Shown piece after piece: positions 18,979 through 28,579 of a DNA stretch of 64,000 nt. Position 1 is the stretch's first letter. Every line of letters starts with the position of its first letter. Source of the stretch: Palsa-506 sp963786975 (GTDB lineage: Bacteria > Actinomycetota > Actinomycetes > Streptosporangiales > Streptosporangiaceae); NCBI GenBank assembly GCA_963786975.1, contig CAWBBE010000008.1, positions 310,001-374,000 on the forward strand. The letters run 5' to 3'. The position numbers and the translations under genes are program-made. The notes under the pieces were generated by a model that was not told the DNA's origin, did no database searches, and was given only the letters and a program-made list of their open reading frames with translations.

Positions 18979-21900
18979 TTACGCGGGCGGCGCCGGCTGG
19001 CGGGACGCACTGCGCAGCAGCTCCTGATAGAGGCTCGCGGTATCCGGGTGCGGCTCGCCGTCCGGCGCGATGTCGGCGATCACGCCGAGGCAGTGCTGCC
19101 ACGCCTCGCGTACCCCGGACCGGTTGCCCGCCTCGTGCTCGGCTCGCATCAGGGCACGCCACAACTGCTCGGCCGCGACGTCGCCGGCCAGTCCGGCCCG
19201 GGCGGCCCGGGCTGACGCAGCCGGGTCGCCGGCCGCGAGCTCGAGCCCGGCCAGCTGCTCGGCCGCGTCCACGATCTGGGCCCGGACCGTCTCCACGAAG
19301 GCCAGGTCGAGCCACCAGTGGTAGCAGCCGGTGAACGGCTGCCCGCGGACCAGCGTGAGCGCCTCGCGCAGGTCGCCGCGGTCCCGGCCGGCGAGGCCGC
19401 GCTCGGCGAGGGCGCTGAAGTCGGTCCAGTCGAACCGCGCGTCCGGGTGCAGCGAGTACTGCCCGCCGCCGAGGTGCACGATCCATTCGCCGCCGCCGGG
19501 AGCGTGGCCGAGCTGGCGCCGGGTCCGCGCGATGAGCTGGCGGAGCGAGTCGCTCGGCTTCGGGTGGTCAGGATCGGCGCCGAGCAGGTAGCCGAGCTGC
19601 GGATTGGACAGGCCGACTGGCCCGTTCAGGGCCAGCGCCAGGATCAGCTGGCTCTGCGCCGGGAGCAGCGAGCCGGACGCGCCATTGATCGTGAACGAGC
19701 CGAGAATGCCGATCCGCAGCGGCCCGGTCCGCGCCGGGGCCGCGGCGGCACCGGCCTGGCTGGCGTCGGCCTCCGCGCCGCTGCCGCCTGGCCCGTCCAG
19801 CCCGCCCGCCGGGCCGCGCTGGCCCGGACCGTCGGCCGGGTCAGCCGACGGACCCGGGAAGGGCCCGGTGCCCGGGCCGTCATCCGGGCCTGCGCCGACG
19901 TCGCCGAGCAGCCCGGCCAGCCCGTCATCGGCCAGCCCGGCCAGCCCGTCCCCGGTCAGTGCGGCGGCCGGGCTGCGATCGGCCAGCGCGCCATCCGCTA
20001 CCCCGCTCCCGGCCAGCCCGGGATCGGTTGCGGCGGCCGGCCAGTCCGGCAGGCTCAGCGAGGCCGTCCAGCCGGAGCCGTCATAGGGCGGCTGGCCGGC
20101 GCCGAAGTCCCCGTCCAGGGCGGCGGTCTGGAACAGGCTGACGATCGATGCGTAGTCCTGCTCGGTCAGCGCCTGCGGCCTGACCTCGAGCTGCATCGGG
20201 AGGATCTGCGCGACGATTCCGCCCGGCCGGTCCGGGTCGGAGCAGAGCTGGAAGCTGGCCGGGGCGGGCGACCGGCCGGCCGTCTCCTGGCCGCCTGCCA
20301 CCAGCGCCGCGACCCCGCCAGGATCGGCCGCGATGTCAGCCAGGAAGGAGAGCTGCGCCGCCGTCGGCGGTACCCGGCTGACCAGCAGCGACAGCGCCCA
20401 GTCCTCGTCGTCCGGGTCGGCGATCCGGCGGAACCTGACGTCGGTCGGGCCGCCGTCGCCGAGCCTGCGCTGCAGGGTAACGGCCCTGGCGGCCAGCAGG
20501 TCCAGCGCCTCGTCCAGGTTGTCGCACGTCTTGGCCCGGCCGCCGGTCACCTCCAGCTCGCTGTAGCCGCAGATGATCAGGTCATACCAGCCGGCCAGCT
20601 CGCTGGTGGCCAGCTCGGTGGCCGCGGTGGCCAGCACCCGGTTGACCAGCCGCGGCGGCCCGTCGACGGTGGTGACCCGCAGGTGCTCCAGATCGGCCAG
20701 CAGGTAACCGCCGCTGTCGTCGGCGATCCCCGCGGTCAGCAGCCCGGGCAGCAGGTCGCCGTGGCTGCCCGCCCGGCTGCCGGGCGGCAGCGCGCCGTCC
20801 GGCAGCGCCAGGTGCCAGGCCATCCCCTGCCGCCCGCCGGGCACGCTGAACGGCGGCGGCGGCGGCTCGCCGCCGGCGACGCGAGCAGTATCTCCATCGC
20901 CGAGCTGGTCAGGTGAATCCCGGCCACGTCCGGCAGCTGCTGGCCGGATCGCGCCAGGCCGGCCCCGAGCTCGTCCAGCACGGCCCGCAGCGCGGTCGCT
21001 GGCAGCGGCGGCCGGACCGCGCGCAGCCGCCGCTCCTCGGCGATCACCGGCGCGCTGGCCGGCATGGGTATCCGGCGGCCCGGCCGCCTGCCCTGCCGCT
21101 GCCGGTGCCGCATCCGGGTGATCGCCACCATCACCCCGCCGGTCAGCATCCCGGCGGCGAAGACGGCGACCGGCGGGATCTGCTGCTGCTGGGTGAGCGC
21201 GGCCGGGTCGGCGGGCGCGCGGCTGGCCGGCTGGTTCTGCCCGGCCGGGCCGGGCCCGGGCGCTGCGGCCGGGCCGGCCGGGCTGGCCGCCGGATGAGGC
21301 CGGCTGAAGCGGCGGTCCCTGGACGGATGGGACGGATGCCGCGGTGGCTGCGGCGGCGGGGGCGGCCGGCCGTGGCTCGCGGACGCGGGCAGCTGCAGCA
21401 CCCAGCCCGGCAGGATCACGGCCGGGTCCCTGAACACCTGGCCGCCGCCCATCGGGTGCCCGACGTTGAGCGTCACGATCTCGTGGAACATCTCGCCGTC
21501 GCCGAGATAGCGCTGGGCGATCGTCCACAGGCACTCGCCCTGGCGCACGACCACCGCTTGGTACGAAGCCATGTTCATCACCTGCGGGGCGTCTGGCGGA
21601 CTGGCGGACTGGCCCCCGGCAGTCCCGGCCCAGCTGTCGGCGCCGGCCAGAGTTGCGCCGTTCGCCCGGGCCGCGTCGTTCGCCCGGGCCGCGTCGCCGG
21701 CCGCCGGGCCGGTGCCCTGGCCGGCCGCCGGGGTGCCCGGATCCGGGACGCGTGCCAGCGTCACCAGAGCCGGCCCGGCCAGGGCGCCGGAGCCCGCGGT
21801 CTCCGGCGGCGTGACGGCCGCCGCCACCGCCGGGCCGGCCGGCCCGGCGGCGAGCAGCGCGGTAGCCGGGCTGCTGAAGGTGAGCGCGGCGAGCGCCACC

Positions 21901-22247
21901 AGCTGGCCGGCCAGGTTCTGCAGGCCGCCGAGCCGGAGCCGCGGCGCCCGCCTGCCGCAGATCGCGGCAACGGCCTCGGTCGCGGCCGCGAGGCTGAAGA
22001 GCGCCCAGGCGAGCCAGCTGATATCCCGGACGGCGGCCAGGAACAGTCCCCCGTTGTCCCGGTCCAGCAAGGCGGCACTGGCCTGGTGCAGGGACGGCAG
22101 GCGGCGCGGCAGCGGGCTGCCGCCGAACCGGTACAGCACCACGGGCAGGCCGATGACCAGCAACAGCAGCGTGATCATGGCGGCCAGGCCGCGTATCGCG
22201 GCGGCCGCCCGGCGCCCGTTCCCGCGCCCGGTCATGCGCGCGGTCAT
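18979..22247 (-). CDS. Membrane LysM-BTAD (SARP-like) regulator of the Tad locus, frameshifted
   Basis: About 1090 aa once a single frame change near 20880 is bridged. Three hydrophobic helices at the N-terminus (about 18-125), an Ala-rich linker, a LysM domain (VVVRQGECLWTIAQRYLGDG, about 230-280), a Pro-rich stretch, a further helix (VAVFAAGMLTGGVMVAITRM), a middle domain seen as TSSAMEILLAS then HLALPDGALPPG...YDLIICGYSELEV, and a C-terminal bacterial transcriptional activation domain (about 840-1080: GPLRIGILGSFTING, SLRQLIARTRRQLGH, FDWTDFSALAERG). The start overlaps the last TadE-like gene as ATGA. It probably senses the envelope and controls or serves pilus assembly; direct DNA binding is not proven because the winged-helix part is short. 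Confidence 0.82.
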
Positions 22248-22837
22248 GCGCCCGGTCCCGTGACGCCGGTCACCAGCGAGGCGGTGGCCGAGCCCGTCGA
22301 CGTCATCGAGTCAATGCCGATGATCGACAGCACCCTGGTCGGCTCGGTGATCGTCACGCTGACCTGGATCGCCTCCCGGCCGCGGGTGGTCACGGTGCCC
22401 TGGAAGCCGCCGGCCGCCAGGTAGCCGCGGGCGGCCGCGATGGCCTGGGCCGGGTCGACGACGAACGTGCCGTGTGCGTAGGCGGTGGACTGATCTACCA
22501 TGCCAGCTCCCGCGCGGGCCGCCTCCTGGGCGACGGCGTCCGCGTTCTCGGCGGCCCGCAGCTTGGTTCCGCCGTCGATGACGATTCCGGCCAGCGCGAT
22601 CAGCGCGACGCCCAGCGCGGCCAGCATCAGCGTGATCGACCCGCGGTCCGGCCGGGCGCGGCTGGCCGGCCGCCGCAGGCCGGCCAGCGCCCGGGTCCGG
22701 GCGCGCGCGGATGCACGCCGCGCCCGGCCTGGTCGGCTCATCGGCGACCCCCACTGATCAGGCTCATCCGGTGCTGTGCGGCCCGATCGTGCCGGATGCG
22801 GTGTGACAGTTGCTGTGACAATGACCATGCCGGTCAC
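22244..22837 (-). CDS. TadE/TadG-like pilus-associated protein (Rv3654c-type), 197 aa
   Basis: Single N-terminal helix after a basic stretch: DRGSITLMLAALGVALIALAGIVIDGGTKLRAAENADAVAQEAARAGA, typical of the TadG-N-like pseudopilins in which the helix polymerises or anchors in the membrane. The ATG at 22837 overlaps the stop of the upstream TadE gene (ATGA), favouring it over an internal ATG at 22741. Ends as ATGA with the LysM-BTAD gene. Confidence 0.82.
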   Translation of the reverse strand: MTGMVIVTATVTPHPARSGRTAPDEPDQWGSPMSRPGRARRASARARTRALAGLRRPASRARPDRGSITLMLAALGVALIALAGIVIDGGTKLRAAENADAVAQEAARAGAGMVDQSTAYAHGTFVVDPAQAIAAARGYLAAGGFQGTVTTRGREAIQVSVTITEPTRVLSIIGIDSMTSTGSATASLVTGVTGPGA

Positions 22838-23283
22838 CTGGCCCGGTAGGGATCGAGCGGGGACGTGAAGCTCGCCCGCAGCGTCCTGCTGCCTGGCATC
22901 CCGGGGACAAGCAGGTCAGACAGTGGCACCCGGCAGCTAACCCGGGCGGTGACCCGGGCGGGCAGGCCGACCCCGACAGCGAAGCCGCCCGTGTTCACGG
23001 TCACCGCCGGCGTGCAGTCGATGGAATCCTGGCTGAGCGCCAGCGCCGCGCTGGCCAGTGCGGCCGCCCGGGCCGTCGCCGGGTCCCGGGCTATCGATGC
23101 CTGCCGGGCCGCGTCCCGGGCCGCGGCGGCCACCGAGCCCTGCGCAATCGACGTCCGGCCGGCCGCGATCAGCAGGCCGAGCAGGAACAGCAGCACCGGG
23201 CCGAGGATCACGAGCTCGAGCGCGGCGTTGCCGTGGTCGGGCCGGGCCGGGCCGGATCTCATCGCGCCGATCCGGCCGGTCAT
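22834..23283 (-). CDS. TadE-family pseudopilin, 149 aa
   Basis: TadE motif at the N-terminus: GNAALELVILGPVLLFLLGLLIAAGR, with the Glu five residues into the helix, followed by SVAAAARDAARQASIARDP and a C-terminal Cys-bearing domain (DSIDCTPAV, ARVSCRVPL), possibly a disulfide. Minor pilin or assembly factor of the Tad system. Start and end both overlap neighbours as ATGA. Confidence 0.88.
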   Translation of the reverse strand: MTGRIGAMRSGPARPDHGNAALELVILGPVLLFLLGLLIAAGRTSIAQGSVAAAARDAARQASIARDPATARAAALASAALALSQDSIDCTPAVTVNTGGFAVGVGLPARVTARVSCRVPLSDLLVPGMPGSRTLRASFTSPLDPYRAR

Positions 23284-23681
23284 GGCGTGGTGAACTGTTC
23301 GACCGGCGCCCTGGCCACCTGGTGCACCCTGATGACGATCCCGGGTACCAGCGATGGCGCCTGCCCGCTCACCGTCACCTCGACGGTCGCGGCGCCGCTG
23401 CCCGAGGTGGCCGCCGCGGGGGCGAGCAGGTAGCCGGATGCCGACTGGCGGGCGAACGCGAGAGCCGCGCGCGGCCCGGCGCCCAGCGGGGCGTGCAGCT
23501 GCCGGGCGGCGTCCGCGCCCTGCCGGGCGGCAGCCAGCGCCGCCTGCCTGGCCAGGTACCACAGCGACGTCTGCGCGATGGCCATCACCGCCAGCAAGAA
23601 CACCGGCACGATGATCACGTAGCTCAGCGTCAGCGCGCCGCGGTCGTCCCGGCCTGGCGCCCGGCGCCGGGTAGCCCGCAT
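23280..23681 (-). CDS. TadE-like pseudopilin, 133 aa
   Basis: Begins with basic residues, then RGALTLSYVIIVPVFLLAVMAIAQTSLWYLARQAALAAARQGADAARQ, the usual pilin-like helix with alanine-rich continuation. The Glu of the classic TadE motif is replaced (ALTLSYV), so processing may differ. Sits between the Flp pilin gene (3 bp away) and the next TadE gene (ATGA overlap). Confidence 0.82.
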   Translation of the reverse strand: MRATRRRAPGRDDRGALTLSYVIIVPVFLLAVMAIAQTSLWYLARQAALAAARQGADAARQLHAPLGAGPRAALAFARQSASGYLLAPAAATSGSGAATVEVTVSGQAPSLVPGIVIRVHQVARAPVEQFTTP

Positions 23682-23684
23682 CGG

Positions 23685-23888
23685 TCAGGGGATCTTTCCC
23701 TCGTACTTCGTTATCTCGCCGGTGAAGAAGACGCCGGCCGCGACCGCGGCGACGACCAGGATGCCGGCGATAACGATCCATTCCAGCGTGATCGCGCCCG
23801 ACTCAGCCTGCCCGCCCGCAGCGGCGGCGGCCCGGGCGCGCGCCCGGCACAGCAGGTAACTGACGACGGTCCACAACGGACTCGGCAT
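23685..23888 (-). CDS. Flp-type pilin subunit, 67 aa
   Basis: Probable major pilin. After a basic, Ala-rich leader the segment GAITLEWIVIAGILVVAAVAAGVFF has the prepilin pattern with Glu at position five after the Gly cleavage point (G/AITLE), followed by a short hydrophilic tail TGEITKYEGKIP. GAGGAG precedes the ATG. It lies in the middle of the Tad gene set, immediately behind TadC. Confidence 0.85.
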   Translation of the reverse strand: MPSPLWTVVSYLLCRARARAAAAAGGQAESGAITLEWIVIAGILVVAAVAAGVFFTGEITKYEGKIP

Positions 23889-23912
23889 GGGGACTCCTCG
23901 GGGTTCGGCGGG

Positions 23913-24793
23913 CTATCCCGCTCCTAGCGTCCGGTACATGACCGGGAAGATGATGAGCAGCAGGAATCCGGCGCCCAGCAGGGCGATCGGGATCACCATG
24001 GTGGTGCTCCGCGATCCGGCGGTGGCGCGGTCACCGGACAGGGCCTGGGCGCGCATGGACGCGGCCCTGGCACTCAGCGTCTCGATGATCCTGGCCCCTT
24101 CCTGCCCGGCGACGCCGGCGATGTCAGCCAGGTCGGCCAGCTCGCTGACGCCGGTCTGGCCGGCCAGGGCCGCGAGCCCGGCCCACGGGGCAAGGCCGGC
24201 CTTGCGCGCCTCGTCGAGCGCGGAGCCGATCCGCTCGAATGCCCAGCCGCCGCCGATTCCGGCCGCGGCTTCCAGCGCCTCGGTCGGCGCGGCGCCGGCC
24301 CCCGCTCCAGCGCGACCAGGTCGAGGTAGCTGGTGAGCGCGTGCCGGAAATCGGCCCGCCGCTCGGCTGCGTTGACCTTGGTGACCAGGTCGGGGGCGAA
24401 GAACATGGCCGCGCCGAAGGCGAGCGACGCGGCAGCGGGCCAGGCCAGCGGCAGCCGGACACCGCCGAGCAGCATCAGCGCGGTGAAAAACGGCACCACG
24501 GCGAGGCCGGCCGCGCCACAGACGATCTTGCTGGCGATCCACGCTTCGCGGTCCTGGCCGAGCATCGCCAGGTCAGCGTCTGGCACCGGCAGCCAGGGTG
24601 CGGCCGCGCCGAGCCGCCGGGCGGCCCGGCGCGACGCCGGCCCGTCGCCGGGCAGCTCCGCGCCCGCGGTGCCCGCCGCGTCCAGCCGGGCCAGCGCCGC
24701 GTCCAGCCGGGAACTTCCCGGCAGGACCTCGCGGACGACGCCGAAGACGCCGAGGCCGGCGGCCAGGCCGGCCAGCACGATCCAGATGCTCAC
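23913..24793 (-). CDS. TadC-like type II secretion system F protein, frameshifted
   Basis: Inner-membrane platform protein of the pilus. GTG start at 24793 overlaps the TadB stop (GTGA). First frame: SIWIVLAGLAAGLGVFGVVREVLPG and ASKIVCGAAGLAVVPFFTAL, up to LTSYLDLVALERG; at a run of five C/G bases (24299-24304) the protein continues as AGAAPTEALEAAAGIGGGWA, the T2SSF core, and ends with two helices (TTMVIPIALLGAGFLLLIIF). Total about 293 aa, normal for the family. The break at a homopolymer suggests a sequencing indel. Confidence 0.85.
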
Positions 24794-25686
24794 CGGCGCC
24801 TCCCCGCAGCGGCGGCGGCCGCCGGGGCGGCCGGCTGCCCGGCCGCGCCCGGGCCGGCCGGCGGGTCGAGGAACCTGCCCGGGGCCGGGATACTGCCGAG
24901 CCGGTGCAGCCAGCCCAGGCCGGCCGCGTACAGGCCGGCCACCAGCGCGAGGACGATCTGGCCGGGCACGGTCCCGTACGGCGCGGAGTAGGCGCGGTTC
25001 GCCGCGGCGAAAATGGTGAAGCCGATGATGAATACGGTGATCCACCGGACCGTGGTCCGGTGCTGCGCGCGCTCGGCATCGATCTCCCGGCGGGCGGCGA
25101 CGTCCCGGCCGAGCATCTCGGCCAGCGAGCTCAGCACGGCGTGCGCGCCGCGGCCGCGGCGGCTGGTGGCGATGATCAGCGCCGCCGCGATCCGGTCGCC
25201 GGCCGGGTCGTCCACCTCGGCGGCGAACGCCCGCAGCGCTGTCTCGGTGCCGGTCCTGGCGGCCAGCCGCCTGGCCAGCGCGCCGACCTGGCCGGCGATC
25301 GCCGGCGGCGCGGACCGGGCACTCGCCTCCAGCGCGTCCTCCAGGGCGCGGCTGGCGGTGAGCATGTCCGCGAGCCGGCGCGCCCACTGCTCCAGCGCCT
25401 CCAGCGTGGCGGTCCGCCGTCGCTGCGCCCGGCCGGAGGCCAGTCTCGGCAGGAAGATCACCGCCAGCGCGGCGGCGACGGCCGCGACCGGCCAGCGGGT
25501 GACGAGCAGTACCGCCGACGCGGCGGCCAGGGCGATCAGCAAGCGGGCCGCCGATGGCGCCGGCCGGGCGCTCCGGGCGCGGCGGGGCGGCGTGCCCGGC
25601 GCCGGCGCCCGCCTGGTGAGCTCGGCGGCGAGCAGCACGATGCCGGCCGCGATCAGGGCACCGCCGAACGCGGCCAGGATGATCAT
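24790..25686 (-). CDS. TadB-like type II secretion system F protein, 298 aa
   Basis: Two N-terminal helices (AAFGGALIAAGIVLLAAEL; LLIALAAASAVLLV), then the T2SSF domain EALEQWARRLADMLTASRALEDALEASA...GDRIAAALIIATSRRGRGAHAVLSSLAEML and C-terminal helices. Works with TadC as the inner-membrane platform driven by TadA. Start overlaps the TadA stop (ATGA); end overlaps TadC. Confidence 0.9.
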   Translation of the reverse strand: MIILAAFGGALIAAGIVLLAAELTRRAPAPGTPPRRARSARPAPSAARLLIALAAASAVLLVTRWPVAAVAAALAVIFLPRLASGRAQRRRTATLEALEQWARRLADMLTASRALEDALEASARSAPPAIAGQVGALARRLAARTGTETALRAFAAEVDDPAGDRIAAALIIATSRRGRGAHAVLSSLAEMLGRDVAARREIDAERAQHRTTVRWITVFIIGFTIFAAANRAYSAPYGTVPGQIVLALVAGLYAAGLGWLHRLGSIPAPGRFLDPPAGPGAAGQPAAPAAAAAAGRRR

Positions 25687-27863
25687 CGCCAGCCCTCCGC
25701 CCTGGCCATCGCGCGCTGCCGGTCCAGCAGTCCGGCCTGGAACCCGGCCGCCTCGAGCCGGCCCATCATCCGCGGCGACGGGGTATGCGCGGCGACGGCG
25801 GTCCCGGCCGGCCCGTCCGGCAGGAACAGCCTGTTGACAGCCGGGCGGTCGGTGTCCCCTGGCGGCATGACCTCGAGGATCTCGGACACGAACCGCACCG
25901 TGCGGCGGCCGTCGTAGCGCTTCTTGACGTGCACGATCAGGTCGACAGCCATGCCGACGAGGATGTGAATCGCGCGCTCGGCCAGGGCCAGGCCGCCGCG
26001 CAGGCCGAGGATCAGGATGCGGTCGAATGCCTCGCTGGGCGAGTTGGCGTGCAGGGTGCACATCGACCCGTCCTGGCCGGAGTTCATCGCCTCCAGCATC
26101 GGCATGATCTCGGCGCGCCGTACCTCGCCGACCAGGATCCGCTGCGGGTTGTGCCGCAGCGCGTGGGCGACCAGGTCATGCAGCGTGATGCCGCCGACGC
26201 CCTCGGAGTTCGGATCCCTGGCCTCGAACGCGATCACGTCCGGGTGCCCGGGCAGGTCGTGCAGGTAGAGCTCGTACTCGGATTCCAGCGTGGCCACCCG
26301 CTCGCCGGGCGGGATCTCGGCGGCCAGCGCGCGCAGCAGCGTCGTCTTCCCGGCGTTCACGCCGCCGGTGACGATGACGTTGCACCGGCTGCGCACCGCC
26401 GCGGACAGGAACGCGGCGAGCGGCGGGTCGAGGGTGCCGAGCTGGACGAGCTTCGGCAGCGTCACGTCGAGCTGGCCGTGCCGGCGGAGCGACACGCACG
26501 GCCGCGGCGTCACCGACATCGTGGCGGTCATCCTGGCGCCGCCGGCCAGCGCCACGTTGACCAGCGGCGCGCCGGCCGAGAAGTCCCGCGCGGTCTGGCC
26601 GCCGCGGGCGGCCCAGGTGCGGATCATCTCGATCAGCGCGTCGTCGCTGGCCGCGACCGGCGGCGCCAGCACCCGCTCCCCGGTCGCATAGGTGATCCAG
26701 ACCTGGTCGCACCCGTTGATGTCGATGTTCTCGACGGCCGGGTCCCGCAGGTAGCCGGCCAGCGGCCCGAGGCCGTAACGCTGGTCGTAGACGGCCTGCG
26801 CGAGCGCCTCCCGCTCGGCTGGCGATGGCACCGGCGCGCCGGCCCTGACCTGACGTTCCGCCCAGGCCCTGGCCGCGTCGCGGATCAGCGGCAGGATCGC
26901 CTCCGGCGGCGCGCCGTCCTCCAGCCGGCTGGCGACCATGGCATGAATCTCGGCCACGCCGCGGTGCAGCCGGGGATCGGCGGGAGCGCCGGGCGGGGGC
27001 GGCGGCGTGGCCGCGGTCTTCCGCTGGCCCTCCGCCAGCGCGGCCGCGGCGGGCCAGCTCAGCTCGGTCATGACCCTGGTCCGGCAGCCGGCCGCCGGGC
27101 CCGGCCCGGCCAGCGCCGGATCCGGCGCCGCCGTTGCGGCGCCGTCCCGAAGCTGCCGGCCGGCCGCCGTTGCGGCGCGCAGCAGCGGCCGGGCCGGCAG
27201 GCTGCGCCGGCTCCCGGCGCCGTCCGATAGCACCCGCGCGGCCTTCTGGTCATCCGGCAGCGTCCCGGCGACGGGCACGCCAAGAGCCCTGGCGACGTCG
27301 CGGGGGGCATAGCTGCCCGCGCCCGCCAGCAGCAGCGTGACGCGCTGCAGCCCGTCGAGCAACTGGCCGAGCATCTCGACCCGCGGCCGGGCGCTGGCCA
27401 CCTGGCGCAGCGTGGGCCGCAGCACGAGCGTGACGACGCGCGCCGCGGCCAGTACCGCGAGCGGCCCCTCGCCGGCGTCGAGCCGGCCGCAGTCCGCGAT
27501 CACGTCAGCCGGCAGCGCGGCGAACGTGGCGGCCAGCGCCGGCCATGCTGCGGCCAGCCCGGCGCCCTGCCGGGGGTCGGTGATCCCGGCCAGCAGCAGC
27601 CGCTGGCGGGCGTCGTCCAGCTCGATCAGCTGCGGCCAGAGCGCGCGGGCGGCGGCGTCCGGGCCGCGGCCCGCGTCGAACGCGAGGCTGAGCAGGCCGC
27701 GGCCCGCGGGCAGGTGCCCGGCGAACAGGCCGGCCAGGATGTCGCCGCCGCTGGGATCGCACTCGGCCAGGATGACCTGGGACGGCCAGCCGAGCGCGAG
27801 CGCGAGCGCGGACGTCGTGACGCCGGGTGATCCGCCCGCCGAGACGAGCGCGTACAGCGCCAT
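25683..27863 (-). CDS. tadA: TadZ-TadA: MinD-like domain in frame with the pilus ATPase (CpaF-like), 726 aa
   Basis: Residues 1-260 look like TadZ/CpaE: VSAGGSPGVTTSALALALGW (deviant P-loop), ECDPSGGDILAGLF and VIADCGRLDAGEGPL. Residues from about 265 are the TadA/CpaF secretion ATPase: Walker A VTGGVNAGKTTLLRALA, Asp/His boxes (YELYLHDLPGHPD, TLHANSPSEAFDRI) and Walker B-like RILVGEVRRAEIMPMLEAM. It powers pilus extension. In the family these are usually two genes; here an internal ATG at 27071 (MTELSWPAAAALAEGQRK) sits in an ATGA whose TGA would close the TadZ gene in another frame. So the fusion is either real or produced by an indel in the last part of tadZ. Confidence 0.88.
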   Translation of the reverse strand: MALYALVSAGGSPGVTTSALALALGWPSQVILAECDPSGGDILAGLFAGHLPAGRGLLSLAFDAGRGPDAAARALWPQLIELDDARQRLLLAGITDPRQGAGLAAAWPALAATFAALPADVIADCGRLDAGEGPLAVLAAARVVTLVLRPTLRQVASARPRVEMLGQLLDGLQRVTLLLAGAGSYAPRDVARALGVPVAGTLPDDQKAARVLSDGAGSRRSLPARPLLRAATAAGRQLRDGAATAAPDPALAGPGPAAGCRTRVMTELSWPAAAALAEGQRKTAATPPPPPGAPADPRLHRGVAEIHAMVASRLEDGAPPEAILPLIRDAARAWAERQVRAGAPVPSPAEREALAQAVYDQRYGLGPLAGYLRDPAVENIDINGCDQVWITYATGERVLAPPVAASDDALIEMIRTWAARGGQTARDFSAGAPLVNVALAGGARMTATMSVTPRPCVSLRRHGQLDVTLPKLVQLGTLDPPLAAFLSAAVRSRCNVIVTGGVNAGKTTLLRALAAEIPPGERVATLESEYELYLHDLPGHPDVIAFEARDPNSEGVGGITLHDLVAHALRHNPQRILVGEVRRAEIMPMLEAMNSGQDGSMCTLHANSPSEAFDRILILGLRGGLALAERAIHILVGMAVDLIVHVKKRYDGRRTVRFVSEILEVMPPGDTDRPAVNRLFLPDGPAGTAVAAHTPSPRMMGRLEAAGFQAGLLDRQRAMARAEGWR

Positions 27864-28579
27864 CAGGAGCCCCGCCGGGTGACCACGAGCGCGATCTCGC
27901 CGGTCGCCGCCTGCTGCGCGACCGAGGTACCGGCCGCGGCTGGCACCAGCAGGTCGACGACGTCCAGCCCGTCCTGGTCGGGGATGCCGCGGACTTTCTG
28001 CACCACGCCGGGCACCGCATGGGTCAGCACCGGCGCCGCGGCGGCGTTCCCGCTGGCCGCGCCCGGCGTCGCGACCGCCAGCACATGGTCGCCGGGGAAC
28101 AGCCCGCTGGCCGGCAGCCCGGACGGCTTGACCGGGACGGGCACCAGGACCTGGCCGGCGGCCGGCGGCTGCGCCGTGGTCAGCTCCGACGCGGCCAGCA
28201 GCGTGCCCGGCCGCAGCGCGGTGGCGGCGGTCTCGCCGGCTACCTGCCGCAGCTGCCGGCCCGGGATCACTTGCAGGCCGGGGCCCGCCACCACCGTCGT
28301 GGTGCCCAGGTCGGCCGCCGTGATCACCGCGCCGGCCGGCACCGGCGCCGTTACCAGCACCACCGGTACCTGGTGGTTGGCCCGCTGGTAGAGCCCGGCG
28401 CTCACCAGCACCCCGGCGCCGACCAGGGCGACCGACAGCGCGATCATCGCGGGCCGGCGGCGGCGCGGCAGGCCGCGCAGCTGGCCTGGCCGCGGCGCCA
28501 TGCCGCTGCCGTTCGGCGGCAGGTCGGTCTCCGGGTGGTAGGCGGTGCCGAAGCCCGGGCCCGGCTGGCCGGCGGTCAC
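27863..28579 (-). CDS. CpaB/SAF-domain pilus assembly protein
   Basis: About 238 aa. A basic cytoplasmic N-terminus, one helix (MIALSVALVGAGVLVSAGLY), then the SAF domain: VPVVLVTAPVPAGAVITAADLGTTTV and LRPGTLLAASEL, as in CpaB/RcpC, a periplasm- or wall-side component of Tad pili. GTG start at 28579 overlaps the previous stop (GTGA); the stop overlaps the next ATG by one base. The helix could also be preceded by an internal start at 28445, which would remove the N-terminus. Confidence 0.82.
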   Translation of the reverse strand: MTAGQPGPGFGTAYHPETDLPPNGSGMAPRPGQLRGLPRRRRPAMIALSVALVGAGVLVSAGLYQRANHQVPVVLVTAPVPAGAVITAADLGTTTVVAGPGLQVIPGRQLRQVAGETAATALRPGTLLAASELTTAQPPAAGQVLVPVPVKPSGLPASGLFPGDHVLAVATPGAASGNAAAAPVLTHAVPGVVQKVRGIPDQDGLDVVDLLVPAAAGTSVAQQAATGEIALVVTRRGS

